A DNA stretch of 64,000 nt from a virus: positions 1 to 64,000 of the IMG/VR virus record IMGVR_UViG_3300015360_000036; one strand, written 5' to 3'. The position numbers and the translations under genes are program-made. The notes beneath the pieces were generated by a model. It did not search any database, was not told the DNA's origin, and saw only the letters and a list, made by a program, of their open reading frames with translations. Below are positions 17,473 through 25,729 of the stretch, piece by piece (the stretch's first letter is position 1; each line of letters opens with the position of its first letter).

Positions 17473-18000
17473 ATGATTATTACAAACAACGAAAGTGCTC
17501 TAAGAGTTACATGTGAAGAAGTACTACCTGAAGAGGTAGGTAGTCTTATCGAAATTTTAGAATTAGAATTAGATAATAGCAATAGGCTCGGCAGGGGCGG
17601 AATTGGATTGGCTGGTCCACAAATCGGAATTGCTAAGAAAATAGCTATTGTAAGGTTAAACCAAAACATGAATATCAATCTAATTAATTGTAAGATTGAG
17701 AAAGGCTATGACCCTACGATTTTCAGGGAGGAAGGTTGTTTATCTTTTCCTGGTAGAGTAGAAGATACTATAAGATTTCAGGAGGTATATATTACTGGTA
17801 ACCTAACTTATCCTCATAGTTTTGTTGCAACTGGTTTATTAGCTGTTGTATGTCAGCATGAAATTGATCATCTAAATAGTATTATATTTACTGATAGAAT
17901 AAACCCAAAGCCGATAATGATTAAAAAATCAAAAGTTGGTCCTAATGACCCTTGTTTGTGCGGTTCAAACAAAAAATATAAGAAATGTTGTGCTAAATGA
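17473..18000 (+). CDS. def: Peptide deformylase with C-terminal SEC-C motif
   Basis: 175 residues. All three deformylase motifs are present: GIGLAGPQ (residues 43-50, family GxGLAAxQ), EGCLSFPG (87-94, with the metal-binding Cys89) and HEIDHL (129-134). The enzyme removes the N-formyl group from nascent proteins. After the catalytic domain, residues 155-175 form a SEC-C motif (NDPCLCGSNKKYKKCC), the zinc-binding tail known from SecA. Start chosen at ATG 17473 with AGGA 5 nt upstream. The tail may dock the enzyme on ribosomes or on the Sec system; that is inference. The next gene overlaps its stop. Confidence 0.94.
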   Translation: MIITNNESALRVTCEEVLPEEVGSLIEILELELDNSNRLGRGGIGLAGPQIGIAKKIAIVRLNQNMNINLINCKIEKGYDPTIFREEGCLSFPGRVEDTIRFQEVYITGNLTYPHSFVATGLLAVVCQHEIDHLNSIIFTDRINPKPIMIKKSKVGPNDPCLCGSNKKYKKCCAK

Positions 18001-18170
18001 ATAATGAACTTGATGTGCAGGTAGCAGAGATATTAGTCAGACTAATTGCTCTTGAAAATCTCCTAATAAAGAAAAATCTAATTCTTGGAGAGGAAATTGT
18101 CAAAGAGATGAAAGGTATAACAGACTCTGTGGTCGCTGCTTTAGCTTCTAAAGAATCAGAATCTAAATGA
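17997..18170 (+). CDS. Small helical hypothetical protein
   Basis: 57 residues, starting inside the deformylase stop (ATGA) and ending in an ATGA overlap with the thioredoxin-like gene. The sequence is an amphipathic helix with a heptad-like pattern (VAEILVRLIALENLLI, then LGEEIVKEM), suggesting a small coiled-coil protein. Its exact fit between two genes is the main support. Function unknown. Confidence 0.7.
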   Translation: MNNELDVQVAEILVRLIALENLLIKKNLILGEEIVKEMKGITDSVVAALASKESESK

Positions 18171-18496
18171 TTTTCATAACTAAAGAAGAAGATTTGGTAT
18201 ACAACTCGAAATTAAGTTCCATTTATTTCTACTCATCATGGTTGCCATTTCATAAGAAGTTTTTAATCATGATAGACAAAGTAAAAGAAAAACACTCTTC
18301 TTTAGAATTTTTCGCTATAGACGTTGATCAGTTCAGAGGATTATGCTCAAGATATGGAGTACTTTCTGTTCCAACTGTTATAGTAATGTATGAAGGTAAA
18401 GAACAAACTAGGATAGAAGGGCTGGTAATGACTAGTGCTTTTATAAAAGTTTTCGCTGATATATGTAATAAGTATTCTGCAAATTTGGAGAAATAA
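18167..18496 (+). CDS. Thioredoxin-fold protein without active-site cysteines
   Basis: 109 residues. The fold is recognisable: a strand IYFYSSW, a helix, then the strand EFFAIDVDQ, the cis-proline segment GVLSVPTVIVM, and a final helix. Where thioredoxin has WCGPCK this protein has WLPFHK (from Trp25), so both redox cysteines are gone. It cannot act as a disulfide reductase and may instead be a binding or processivity partner, as thioredoxin is for T7 polymerase; that link is speculative. It overlaps the small helical gene by ATGA. Confidence 0.8.
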   Translation: MIFITKEEDLVYNSKLSSIYFYSSWLPFHKKFLIMIDKVKEKHSSLEFFAIDVDQFRGLCSRYGVLSVPTVIVMYEGKEQTRIEGLVMTSAFIKVFADICNKYSANLEK

Positions 18497-18781
18497 ATGG
18501 TAAAAAAGCAAGAAAAAGTAGTAGTAGCAGCACCAGTAGTAGCTAAAGTAGAGTTAACTGAAGCTCAAAAGATTTGGAACGAAGTTAAAGGTTTAGAAAT
18601 TGAAATGTTTGCATTGCCAAATCAAAAAGTACATCAATATGTAAAGCAAGTTTCTATCGATCCAAGTAGACTATTTTTAATCGCTAATGCTACATCAGTA
18701 TTACCTGCATTAGAGCTAGTTGTTGATAAGAAGTTTACTATTGAAAAAATAGATAGATTTCTAGTTCTTACAAGGAAATAA
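18497..18781 (+). CDS. Hypothetical protein
   Basis: 94 residues. A flexible Lys/Val/Ala N-terminus is followed by a compact alpha/beta segment (WNEVKGLEIEMFALPNQKV and VSIDPSRLFLIA, ending KIDRFLVLTRK). A GGAG SD precedes the ATG. Unknown function; it sits directly after the thioredoxin-like gene. Confidence 0.65.
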   Translation: MVKKQEKVVVAAPVVAKVELTEAQKIWNEVKGLEIEMFALPNQKVHQYVKQVSIDPSRLFLIANATSVLPALELVVDKKFTIEKIDRFLVLTRK

Positions 18782-18782
18782 G

Positions 18783-19268
18783 ATGCCTTTCGACGAAGAA
18801 GATCAAGATACAGGACCATCAGAACATTCTAAAAAAATTGGATTAAAAAAAGTAAGCGATCAAAAATCAATTTTTGATAATGCTCCTAAGAAACCAACTA
18901 AAGAAGAGTTTGAATTAAAAGTTAAAGAACGTCAAGATCGTCAAACTGGATATAAACAAAAAGCGGCTGATCTTGCTGTTAAGTTTAGAAGAATGATGGA
19001 AGATAAAACGCTTGTTCAAAATAGAAGTGTTTTCGCCAAAGAAATAGAGCGAGATGTTTTAAGTGAAATGATTCAGCTTGCTATGGATATTAATGCTGAT
19101 CCAAGCGAACAAGAAGGAATGGGTTCATTAAGTTGGATTACTCTATTATTCAAAACTTGTTTGTCACAAAGGGATAGATTGAATAATCTTGAATTTATTT
19201 CAGAAGATTTAGGAAAGAAAATTAAAAGTATTTCTGAGTCTCTTGACAGTAAAAAGTCCAGTGAGTAA
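18783..19268 (+). CDS. Hypothetical helical protein
   Basis: 161 residues, charged and mostly helical, with a long basic helix (TKEEFELKVKERQDRQTGYK) and a second helical half containing SWITLLFKTCLSQRDRL. An AGGA SD lies 6 nt before the ATG, one base after the previous stop. Not recognised; it is in line with primase and recombination genes. Confidence 0.65.
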   Translation: MPFDEEDQDTGPSEHSKKIGLKKVSDQKSIFDNAPKKPTKEEFELKVKERQDRQTGYKQKAADLAVKFRRMMEDKTLVQNRSVFAKEIERDVLSEMIQLAMDINADPSEQEGMGSLSWITLLFKTCLSQRDRLNNLEFISEDLGKKIKSISESLDSKKSSE

Positions 19269-19275
19269 GTTAGTC

Positions 19276-19455
19276 ATGATTACTAAAGAATCAATAATGA
19301 CTCTTATTTCAGAAGAAAAAGAAACCTTTAGTAAGTATTCACAATCATGCGCAATATACAAAATCGAAATGGACCCATTGGCTATGGCGAAACATCATGG
19401 GAAACTGGAGATACTACAGATGCTTCTACAAGAAAAGCCTTCTTCAAAAATTTAG
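19276..19455 (+). CDS. Possible small gene overlapping the primase zinc-domain gene
   Basis: A 59-residue frame fills the 78 nt gap after the preceding gene and then overlaps the CHC2-type gene by 109 nt in another frame. Its sequence (ESIMTLISEEKETF and KLEILQMLLQEK) looks protein-like and helical. No SD precedes ATG 19276 or an in-frame GTG at 19261. It ends in TAG. It may be real, in which case the primase-domain gene may start later, or it may be a shadow. Confidence 0.35.
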   Translation: MITKESIMTLISEEKETFSKYSQSCAIYKIEMDPLAMAKHHGKLEILQMLLQEKPSSKI

Positions 19456-19952
19456 TAGATAGAGCTAATTCTGTACCAATCGTAAAAATATTCAAAAGTT
19501 ACGGTTTGAGACTTAGTGAATATAACAAAGATACTATTTGCCCATTCCTAGACCATAAAGGAGGTAGAGAGAGCTCTGCCTCCTTTACTTATTATCCTCC
19601 TACTAATAGTTTCTTTTGCCATGGATGCAGAAAAGGTATCTATGGTACTGATTTCGTTGTAGCTATGGATGGAATTCCAAGAGCAAAAGCTGCTTATAAA
19701 ATATTAGAATTATTTGGTGGCGATGTAGATGATGATGTAGAGTTTGAGACACTTGACATCGCTGAAAGATTAGAAATTATGATGGAATTTTCTAATCGTG
19801 TGAGAGATTTTAGGCAAGACAATACAGATGAAAAATCACTTGTTTTCATTGAAAATATATGCCAGATATATGACGATATGAATAATAAACACAAACTTGA
19901 TAATGAATCTCTTAGAAAATTCATATCAATACTAATAACACAGATTAAGTAA
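19347..19952 (+). CDS. DnaG-type primase zinc-binding (CHC2) domain protein
   Basis: 201 residues. The zinc motif of DnaG primases is present as CPFLDHKGG, then SASFTYYPPTNSFFCHGC (family CPFHxEkxPSF...CFGC), around residues 61-93. It is followed by the usual GTDFVVAMDGIPRAKA helix. The rest is helical and has no TOPRIM catalytic core; that core is encoded 21 kb away at 40786. The protein therefore probably supplies template recognition for a two-piece primase. The start is uncertain: ATG 19347 has no SD and the first 35 residues may not be translated. Confidence 0.82.
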   Translation: MRNIQNRNGPIGYGETSWETGDTTDASTRKAFFKNLVDRANSVPIVKIFKSYGLRLSEYNKDTICPFLDHKGGRESSASFTYYPPTNSFFCHGCRKGIYGTDFVVAMDGIPRAKAAYKILELFGGDVDDDVEFETLDIAERLEIMMEFSNRVRDFRQDNTDEKSLVFIENICQIYDDMNNKHKLDNESLRKFISILITQIK

Positions 19953-19956
19953 TTAT

Positions 19957-21150
19957 ATGCCTTATGCCATTATTTTAGGTGACGTTCATTTGGGAAAAGG
20001 TATCAACATTGGTAAAGCTGGTGTTGGAGCAAGCCTAAATAGTCGAGTCACAGATCAATTAAATCTTTTAGAGTGGACTTTAGATAGAGCATTATATCAT
20101 ACAGCAAGTCATATTATTATAACTGGAGATGTTTTTGAAGATCCAAAACCACATCCAGCGCTAATGACATTATTCATTGGTTGGTTGAAAAAATGTGAAG
20201 CCAATGGTATCAATGTTGATATTATCATGGGTAATCATGATATTCTTAGAAGTGGATTCATCTACAATTCACCTCTAGACATTATTTCTGAATTTGAATT
20301 AGATAACATTACCGTACACAAACAGATAAGTACTATTTTTATAGAATCAACTGCTTTTACCTTAGTTCCATTTAGAGATCGTAAGTCATTTTTCTGTAAT
20401 ACCAATCAAGAGGCTCTAGCACTTCTTAAAGACAGTTTTGTTTATGAACTAGCAAGTATACCAGTGACTTACAAAAAGGTTATGGTTGGTCATTTAGCCA
20501 TCGAAGGCTCAATACCAATTGGCGATGAGATTGATGATATCACGAATGAATTATTCTGTACTATAGATATGTTCACTGGTTATGATAAAGTATGGATGGG
20601 TCATGTTCATAAACCACAGATCATGAGTAAGAACCCATATATAGCTCATACCGGAAGTATGGATATTTCTAATTTTGGTGAGAATGACCATAAGAAACAA
20701 ATTGTAGTACTTGATTGTATTACAAATAAATTTACTTTAGAAGATATTCCAACTAGACAACTTAAGAAGATTGTTATTACTGTACCGAAAGATACCGTAG
20801 ACACAACTGCTTACGTATTAAAACAATTAGAGTCAGAAGATACTTTAGATAGATCTATTGTTAAAGTAGAAGTTGCTTTTGCTTCTCCAGACTTAAAATC
20901 TATAAACAAAGGTTCTATAGAAAAATTTCTGATGAAACAAGGTGCATTTAATGTTACGAATATTTCGGAATCTAAGAAAATAGCTATTATCAAGAAAGAT
21001 AATGCAAAAGTTATAGACACGAAAATGGATGTTTTATCTGCAATACAAACCTACTCCGAGTTGTATGTAGATGATAAAATAAGAGGTAAATTTGTTGAAG
21101 TAGCTAATTCGCTATACGCAGACTATAAGGAAGAAAATGAATCCAATTAA
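19957..21150 (+). CDS. SbcD/Mre11-like nuclease (T4 gp47 type)
   Basis: 397 residues. The calcineurin-like phosphoesterase motifs appear in order: GDVHLGKG near residue 8, GDVFEDPK near residue 55, GNHD near residue 87, GHLAIEG and GHVHKP. With its partner gene it forms the SbcCD/Mre11-Rad50 or T4 gp46/47 complex, which resects DNA ends to start recombination-dependent replication. The C-terminal domain (from about residue 270) is the usual capping and Rad50-binding region. The SbcC-like gene starts 14 nt before its stop. Confidence 0.94.
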   Translation: MPYAIILGDVHLGKGINIGKAGVGASLNSRVTDQLNLLEWTLDRALYHTASHIIITGDVFEDPKPHPALMTLFIGWLKKCEANGINVDIIMGNHDILRSGFIYNSPLDIISEFELDNITVHKQISTIFIESTAFTLVPFRDRKSFFCNTNQEALALLKDSFVYELASIPVTYKKVMVGHLAIEGSIPIGDEIDDITNELFCTIDMFTGYDKVWMGHVHKPQIMSKNPYIAHTGSMDISNFGENDHKKQIVVLDCITNKFTLEDIPTRQLKKIVITVPKDTVDTTAYVLKQLESEDTLDRSIVKVEVAFASPDLKSINKGSIEKFLMKQGAFNVTNISESKKIAIIKKDNAKVIDTKMDVLSAIQTYSELYVDDKIRGKFVEVANSLYADYKEENESN

Positions 21151-23329
21151 ACTGTATATTGAAAATTATATGTGTCATGGTAAATCTACAATAGATTTTA
21201 CACAATTCAATATAGCTCTTATAGTTGGTAAAATTGGGAATAATGATTTATACTCTAATGGTGTAGGTAAAACTACAATTTTTAAGGCAATTGAATATGT
21301 ATTATTCAATCAAGCAGATGTTAATCTAGAGAAGATTATTAGGGACGATACTAATCTATGTAAGGTTATGTTTGATTTTAATTCTGACAACATTACATAC
21401 CGCATTTCCCGTACAAGGACTAGAAAAGGTAGCTCAGATCTTTCTTTATACGAAAGAACGGCTAACGTTGGTACTGAAGTCGAAATTGATGACCCAGCAT
21501 CAGATGCTAAGTTTTGGAAGGATATCTCTGGTAGAAGGGCGGCGGATACTGAAAAAGATCTGGCTAAACTAATAAAGATAAATTTCAAATCATTTAGAAG
21601 TACAGTACATTTTATGCAAAATGATTTTTCAGGATTAACAACTTCTACACCAGAGAAAAGAAAAGGCATATTAAAAGATGCTTTGAATCTTTTAGTATAT
21701 TCTAAGTTGGAAAAAATGGCTAAGGATAAAACAACGCTTTTATCTAAAGATATTGATAAGCATAAAACTCTTATAGATTCACTTGGTGATCCAAATTCCG
21801 AAATAACTCCACTACAAGATCAATTAGTTAATATTGAAATTGTAGTTCAGGACAAGAATATCGAGTTAAAAGGTTTACAAAAAGAACTAGCAAAAGTCAA
21901 TGACAAAATAGCTGAGTTAATTCAAAAACATTCTTTATTGGAAAGTAAGACATCTTCTTTAGTTGCTAGAGAACAAAACCTTATTCTTGATAAGAAAAAG
22001 CTAGAATCATCTATAAAAGAGTACAATTCTAAGCAAACTAATGTTGCTAGTGCCGCTACAGAAATAATCAATGAAATTTCAAAATTAAAAGAGCAGCAAA
22101 CTGCTTTAGCTAAAATTGATTATTCAGAAGTAGATATCATTTCGAATACACTTGAATTGACAAAAACTAAAATAGCTCAATTGAATGGCGTCATACAAAA
22201 TAATATGACACAGTATGAAGAATTAAAAATTCCTGTACCTGATGAGAACGTTTGCAAGCATTGTCGTCAAGGACTATCAGATGAGCATAAGTTACATTGT
22301 AAAAAAATGATTGCTGACGAGATGGATCAATGTCAAACTGCCATCAAAACTGCTAAAAAAGAAATAACTAGCTTAAATACTACAATTATTGCTAATCAAC
22401 AAAAGTTAAATAGCATTAATTTATCAAGACAACAATTAGAGAGTTTGAATACTAAAATAACTGCTAAACATAAAGAAATACAAGATAAGCAGGATATTCA
22501 TAAAGAATATGTAATTATATCAGCCAAGTTTAAAAAAGAGTTTTCTGAAAAGTTACTAGAGTTAGGCGCTGTACAAGAGGAATTAAAGACTTCTTCTTTA
22601 GAAGAGACTAATCTTATTAAGCAGAGTATTGGTACAGAAAATGTAATTGCATCAGGTATTAATACAAAAATCTTAAACATAAACAAAGATATTAGTCATC
22701 AGGCTGGGACTGTTGCGGTTTTAAAGCATTCAATAGCTCAAAAGAATAAAGATAAAAATAAGAAAGAATCATTAGTAAAAGCATTACTTATGCTGGAAGA
22801 AAACTATAAAATTTACCCTTTAGTTGTTCAAGCTTTCTCTTCTACTGGAATACCAAACCTTATTATTCAAAATGTGTTGGACGATTTACAAGTAGAATCA
22901 AATGAATTACTCACTAAATTGAAACCAGGATTACAGTTAGCATTTTCTATAGAAAAAACTAAGGGTGATGGATCGCAAGATGAAACTCTTGATATTCAAT
23001 ACTTTGTAAGCGGTAAATCTAGAGATTATGATCAATTGTCCGGTGCTATGAAACTTGCAGTTACTTTCAGTCTAAAGTTAGGACTTTCATTCTTATTGCA
23101 AAAGATGATTGGTACAGATATTAAGATACTTATGTTAGATGAAATTGATCAATCTTTAGATAAGGCAAGTGTTGATGCATTTGCTGATATTGTTAAGTTT
23201 TTTCAAAACGACTTTACGATCCTTATTATTACACATAACGATAGATTGAAAGATAAATTCTCACACGCTATATTGGTCGAACAAGATATGAATATGGTGT
23301 CAACTGCGAGCGTCGTCTCGTCTTGGTAA
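21137..23329 (+). CDS. SbcC/Rad50-like ATPase (T4 gp46 type)
   Basis: 730 residues. Walker A is SNGVGKTT near residue 41. Long coiled coils follow on both sides of a zinc-hook motif VCKHCRQG near residue 375. The ABC signature is degenerate (QLSGAMKLA instead of LSGGE). Walker B is ILMLDEIDQSLD near residue 675, with the H-loop His in ITHND. It dimerises through the hook and drives DNA end processing with the SbcD-like subunit. At 730 residues it is shorter than cellular SbcC (about 1050) but longer than T4 gp46 (about 560). AAGGA SD. Confidence 0.94.
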   Translation: MNPIKLYIENYMCHGKSTIDFTQFNIALIVGKIGNNDLYSNGVGKTTIFKAIEYVLFNQADVNLEKIIRDDTNLCKVMFDFNSDNITYRISRTRTRKGSSDLSLYERTANVGTEVEIDDPASDAKFWKDISGRRAADTEKDLAKLIKINFKSFRSTVHFMQNDFSGLTTSTPEKRKGILKDALNLLVYSKLEKMAKDKTTLLSKDIDKHKTLIDSLGDPNSEITPLQDQLVNIEIVVQDKNIELKGLQKELAKVNDKIAELIQKHSLLESKTSSLVAREQNLILDKKKLESSIKEYNSKQTNVASAATEIINEISKLKEQQTALAKIDYSEVDIISNTLELTKTKIAQLNGVIQNNMTQYEELKIPVPDENVCKHCRQGLSDEHKLHCKKMIADEMDQCQTAIKTAKKEITSLNTTIIANQQKLNSINLSRQQLESLNTKITAKHKEIQDKQDIHKEYVIISAKFKKEFSEKLLELGAVQEELKTSSLEETNLIKQSIGTENVIASGINTKILNINKDISHQAGTVAVLKHSIAQKNKDKNKKESLVKALLMLEENYKIYPLVVQAFSSTGIPNLIIQNVLDDLQVESNELLTKLKPGLQLAFSIEKTKGDGSQDETLDIQYFVSGKSRDYDQLSGAMKLAVTFSLKLGLSFLLQKMIGTDIKILMLDEIDQSLDKASVDAFADIVKFFQNDFTILIITHNDRLKDKFSHAILVEQDMNMVSTASVVSSW

Positions 23330-23337
23330 GGAATAAA

Positions 23338-23922
23338 ATGTATAAAATAGCTATTGTTGGAAAAGCTAACTCAGGTAAAGATACTATTGCAAAGCTTTTC
23401 GGTAGAAGATTGAAAGAAACTAAGCATGTCGGTAAATTCAGGAGCATGGCTTTTGCTGATCCAATTAAAGAGATTATCAGGGTCATGTTTCCTTCAATAC
23501 CCAGAAAGCATTTATACGGTTCTTCAAAGTATCGCTCAGAAGTTATACCAGGGGCTTTCAAAGACGGCGTACCATTGACTATAAGGCAGTTGCTTATAGA
23601 TATTGGTACCGGTCTTGGTAGAGGATATAGTGATTCTATTTGGTTGGATAATTTTGATAATAGATTAGATCATCCAAATCGGTATCAAAGACATTCACCA
23701 GTTATTGTTACTGATACTAGGTTCAGAAATGAATTTGATCACCTTAAAAGCAAAGGATTCAAGATGGTTAAAGTTATTAGAGATTCGTACCTAGTAAGTA
23801 ACCATATTAGTGAAACTGAACAGGACTCTATAAAAAATGGTGAATTTGATATCATTATAAATAATAATGGTAGTCTTGCTGATTTGAAAGATCTTGTTTT
23901 TAAAGAAGCAGACGCTATATAA
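23338..23922 (+). CDS. Deoxynucleoside monophosphate kinase
   Basis: About 194 residues. The P-loop is GKANSGKDT (residues 8-16), followed by the T4 gp1-type segments FADPIKEIIRVMFP, RQLLIDIGTGLGR and IVTDTRFRNEFDHLK. Such enzymes phosphorylate dNMPs (dTMP, dGMP, and hydroxymethyl-dCMP in T4) so that degraded host DNA can feed synthesis. ATG 23338 has AAGGA 6 nt upstream, better than the GTG-like start at 23323. Confidence 0.9.
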   Translation: MYKIAIVGKANSGKDTIAKLFGRRLKETKHVGKFRSMAFADPIKEIIRVMFPSIPRKHLYGSSKYRSEVIPGAFKDGVPLTIRQLLIDIGTGLGRGYSDSIWLDNFDNRLDHPNRYQRHSPVIVTDTRFRNEFDHLKSKGFKMVKVIRDSYLVSNHISETEQDSIKNGEFDIIINNNGSLADLKDLVFKEADAI

Positions 23923-23947
23923 TAGTATATTTGAGCATATAGTCAAG

Positions 23948-24262
23948 ATGAACCTAGACTTGCTTAAAAAAGAATTTTTGCCGAGATACTTGGCTGTTGG
24001 AGAGCAGGAGTTTTATAAATTTCTGCTCGTTTTTGCAATGACTAGGTTGGTAGCTATCGAAAAAGGCGATTATAAGGGGTCAACACCGGATTTAGAGTTC
24101 TTACAATACTATGAAGGGTTTATAATATTGTATAGAAGGGAAGGTGATGAAAATTATATTAATGCTGCCAGATTATTCAGAAAGGCTGCACATAAAATTA
24201 ATCGACTCATGCTTAAAAAAAACATGACAGTCAAAAGCCCTAAATTCTTAACTTTGGTATAA
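23948..24262 (+). CDS. Hypothetical helical protein
   Basis: 104 residues from ATG 23948 (or 122 from 23894, overlapping the kinase). It is helical, with aromatic-rich EQEFYKFLLVFAMTRLVAIEK and RLFRKAAHKINRLMLKK. No motif is recognised. The weak SD leaves the start open. A virion-like gene starts 1 nt after its stop. Confidence 0.6.
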   Translation: MNLDLLKKEFLPRYLAVGEQEFYKFLLVFAMTRLVAIEKGDYKGSTPDLEFLQYYEGFIILYRREGDENYINAARLFRKAAHKINRLMLKKNMTVKSPKFLTLV

Positions 24263-24263
24263 T

Positions 24264-25256
24264 ATGGTAGTAATAAGCATTGAAATAGAACAGTCAGCAG
24301 AAGAAATTGTTTCTGGTATTCCAAAAACAGTTACAATTACTGCAAGCACATCAGCCCCTATCTTTTATACTTTAGATGGTAGCGAGCCCACAATATTTTC
24401 AGAAATATACGTCAGCGCAATTTTCTTGCCAACGGACAGTTTAACACTTACATTGAAAGCGATGGCGACTGACGGCATCGATACCTCACCGGTAATTTCT
24501 GAAACATATTTTACCAATTTAACAGTAGGCAAGAACGCTCGCTTAGCTCACTCAGCCACAAGTGCTCAAGCTGGCGACGTTATCGAAAGCCGATACCCCT
24601 TCGGTTCAAGTTCACCAGATCCTAATACAATATTTTTATCTTCTGGTGATGTTGGTATTACGGTTAATGATCCATCATTAGAACAAATTATTGATGGTTA
24701 TGGCGCTGATGGCGAACCTAATTCATTTACTAATGAAGAGTACACTACAGAAAACTATAGCATCAAATATTCTGATGATGATGCAATTGGTCAAATGGGC
24801 AATGGCATTGGAAGCCTTCCTAATAATATAACGGTCACTAGACCTGTTGCACCGCCAAATACAACTAATCAATTCTCTGTAGCTTTCGATCCAAGAGCTT
24901 TGGTAATATTTCAAGACGTATCTTTGGAAGATCCAAATGATCCGCCATACATAAATAGAGAATTCTTTTCATTAGAAAATAGTGATGTTACAAGAGATGG
25001 TAATAATTATTACAATACTGGATTAGATTCTCCACCTGTATCTGGATCTTTTTTAAGATCTCATTTTAATGCTAGAGATAATACTATGACTTATTACTAT
25101 ATGGATACCATAGCTAATAAGTGGATTATATCAAAAACTCCATATAATCCAACATCAAATTCAACGGATAATTTGGGTGGAATGGCATTATCTAATAGAC
25201 CTGGAGCAAAGTATGTTTACGAGTGGCGCCCATTTGCAAGAAGAGTTCTATTTTAA
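24264..25256 (+). CDS. Probable virion protein with chitobiase-like C-terminal (CHB_HEX) domain
   Basis: 330 residues. The first 85 residues form a CHB_HEX_C-like beta sandwich: a PKTVTITASTSAPIFYTLDG segment, GSEPT, and later LKAMATDG. The rest is beta-rich with Asp/Asn/Pro-rich loops and a C-terminal region in which GGMALSNRPGAKYVYEWRPF stands out. Such modules occur in phage tail and capsid accessory proteins that contact the host surface. The identity of the binding target is unknown. Confidence 0.7.
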   Translation: MVVISIEIEQSAEEIVSGIPKTVTITASTSAPIFYTLDGSEPTIFSEIYVSAIFLPTDSLTLTLKAMATDGIDTSPVISETYFTNLTVGKNARLAHSATSAQAGDVIESRYPFGSSSPDPNTIFLSSGDVGITVNDPSLEQIIDGYGADGEPNSFTNEEYTTENYSIKYSDDDAIGQMGNGIGSLPNNITVTRPVAPPNTTNQFSVAFDPRALVIFQDVSLEDPNDPPYINREFFSLENSDVTRDGNNYYNTGLDSPPVSGSFLRSHFNARDNTMTYYYMDTIANKWIISKTPYNPTSNSTDNLGGMALSNRPGAKYVYEWRPFARRVLF

Positions 25257-25258
25257 TT

Positions 25259-25630
25259 ATGATTATAAGGGTGTTTAAGCCTAACAAGGGTACAAATAGT
25301 TTAAAGCTTTGTTATCGAAATGAAAATGGGCAACTACATAGAATAGATGGTCCAGCTAAAATTTATCATGATGGTAGCGAAGAGTGGTGGCAAAATGGTG
25401 TACTACACAGAGATGGCGAGCCTGCTACTATTTGGATAAATACAAATGGTATAACTAAAAGATGGTTTTTTAATGGACTTCTGCATAGAGTAGATGGTCC
25501 TGCTGAAGAATATTCTGATGGTGATAAACATTAGTATATTCATGATGTACCGCATAGAGTAGACGGTCCAGCCATAGAAATTAATGATGGACGTAAGTAT
25601 TGGTATTATAATGGAAGAAAAATTGATTGA
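25259..25630 (+). pseudogene. MORN-like repeat gene interrupted by an in-frame TAG
   Basis: The frame from ATG 25259 encodes three repeats of the pattern xxWxxNGxLHRxDGPA, then meets TAG at 25532-25534. Beyond it, in the same frame, the repeat goes on (YIHDVPHRVDGPAIEI, then KYWYYNGRK) to TGA 25628-25630. The TAG falls where each other repeat has a conserved Trp (TGG), so a single G-to-A change explains it. These proteins resemble YwqK/MORN-type phage proteins of unknown role. Upstream stop and frame fit suggest about 123 codons before the mutation. Readthrough is an alternative. Confidence 0.8.
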
Positions 25631-25729
25631 AAAAATCAAAAAGAATTCTCAATAATGATAAAGTTACTGACGTTTTGCTAATCTGATATATAGAGCATTA
25701 CACTATTTACAATTGAAAAGAATATATTT

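Noticed and set aside
21310-21669. 119-residue minus-strand ORF inside the SbcC-like gene
   Set aside because: It lies entirely within a strongly supported coding region and has low-quality composition.
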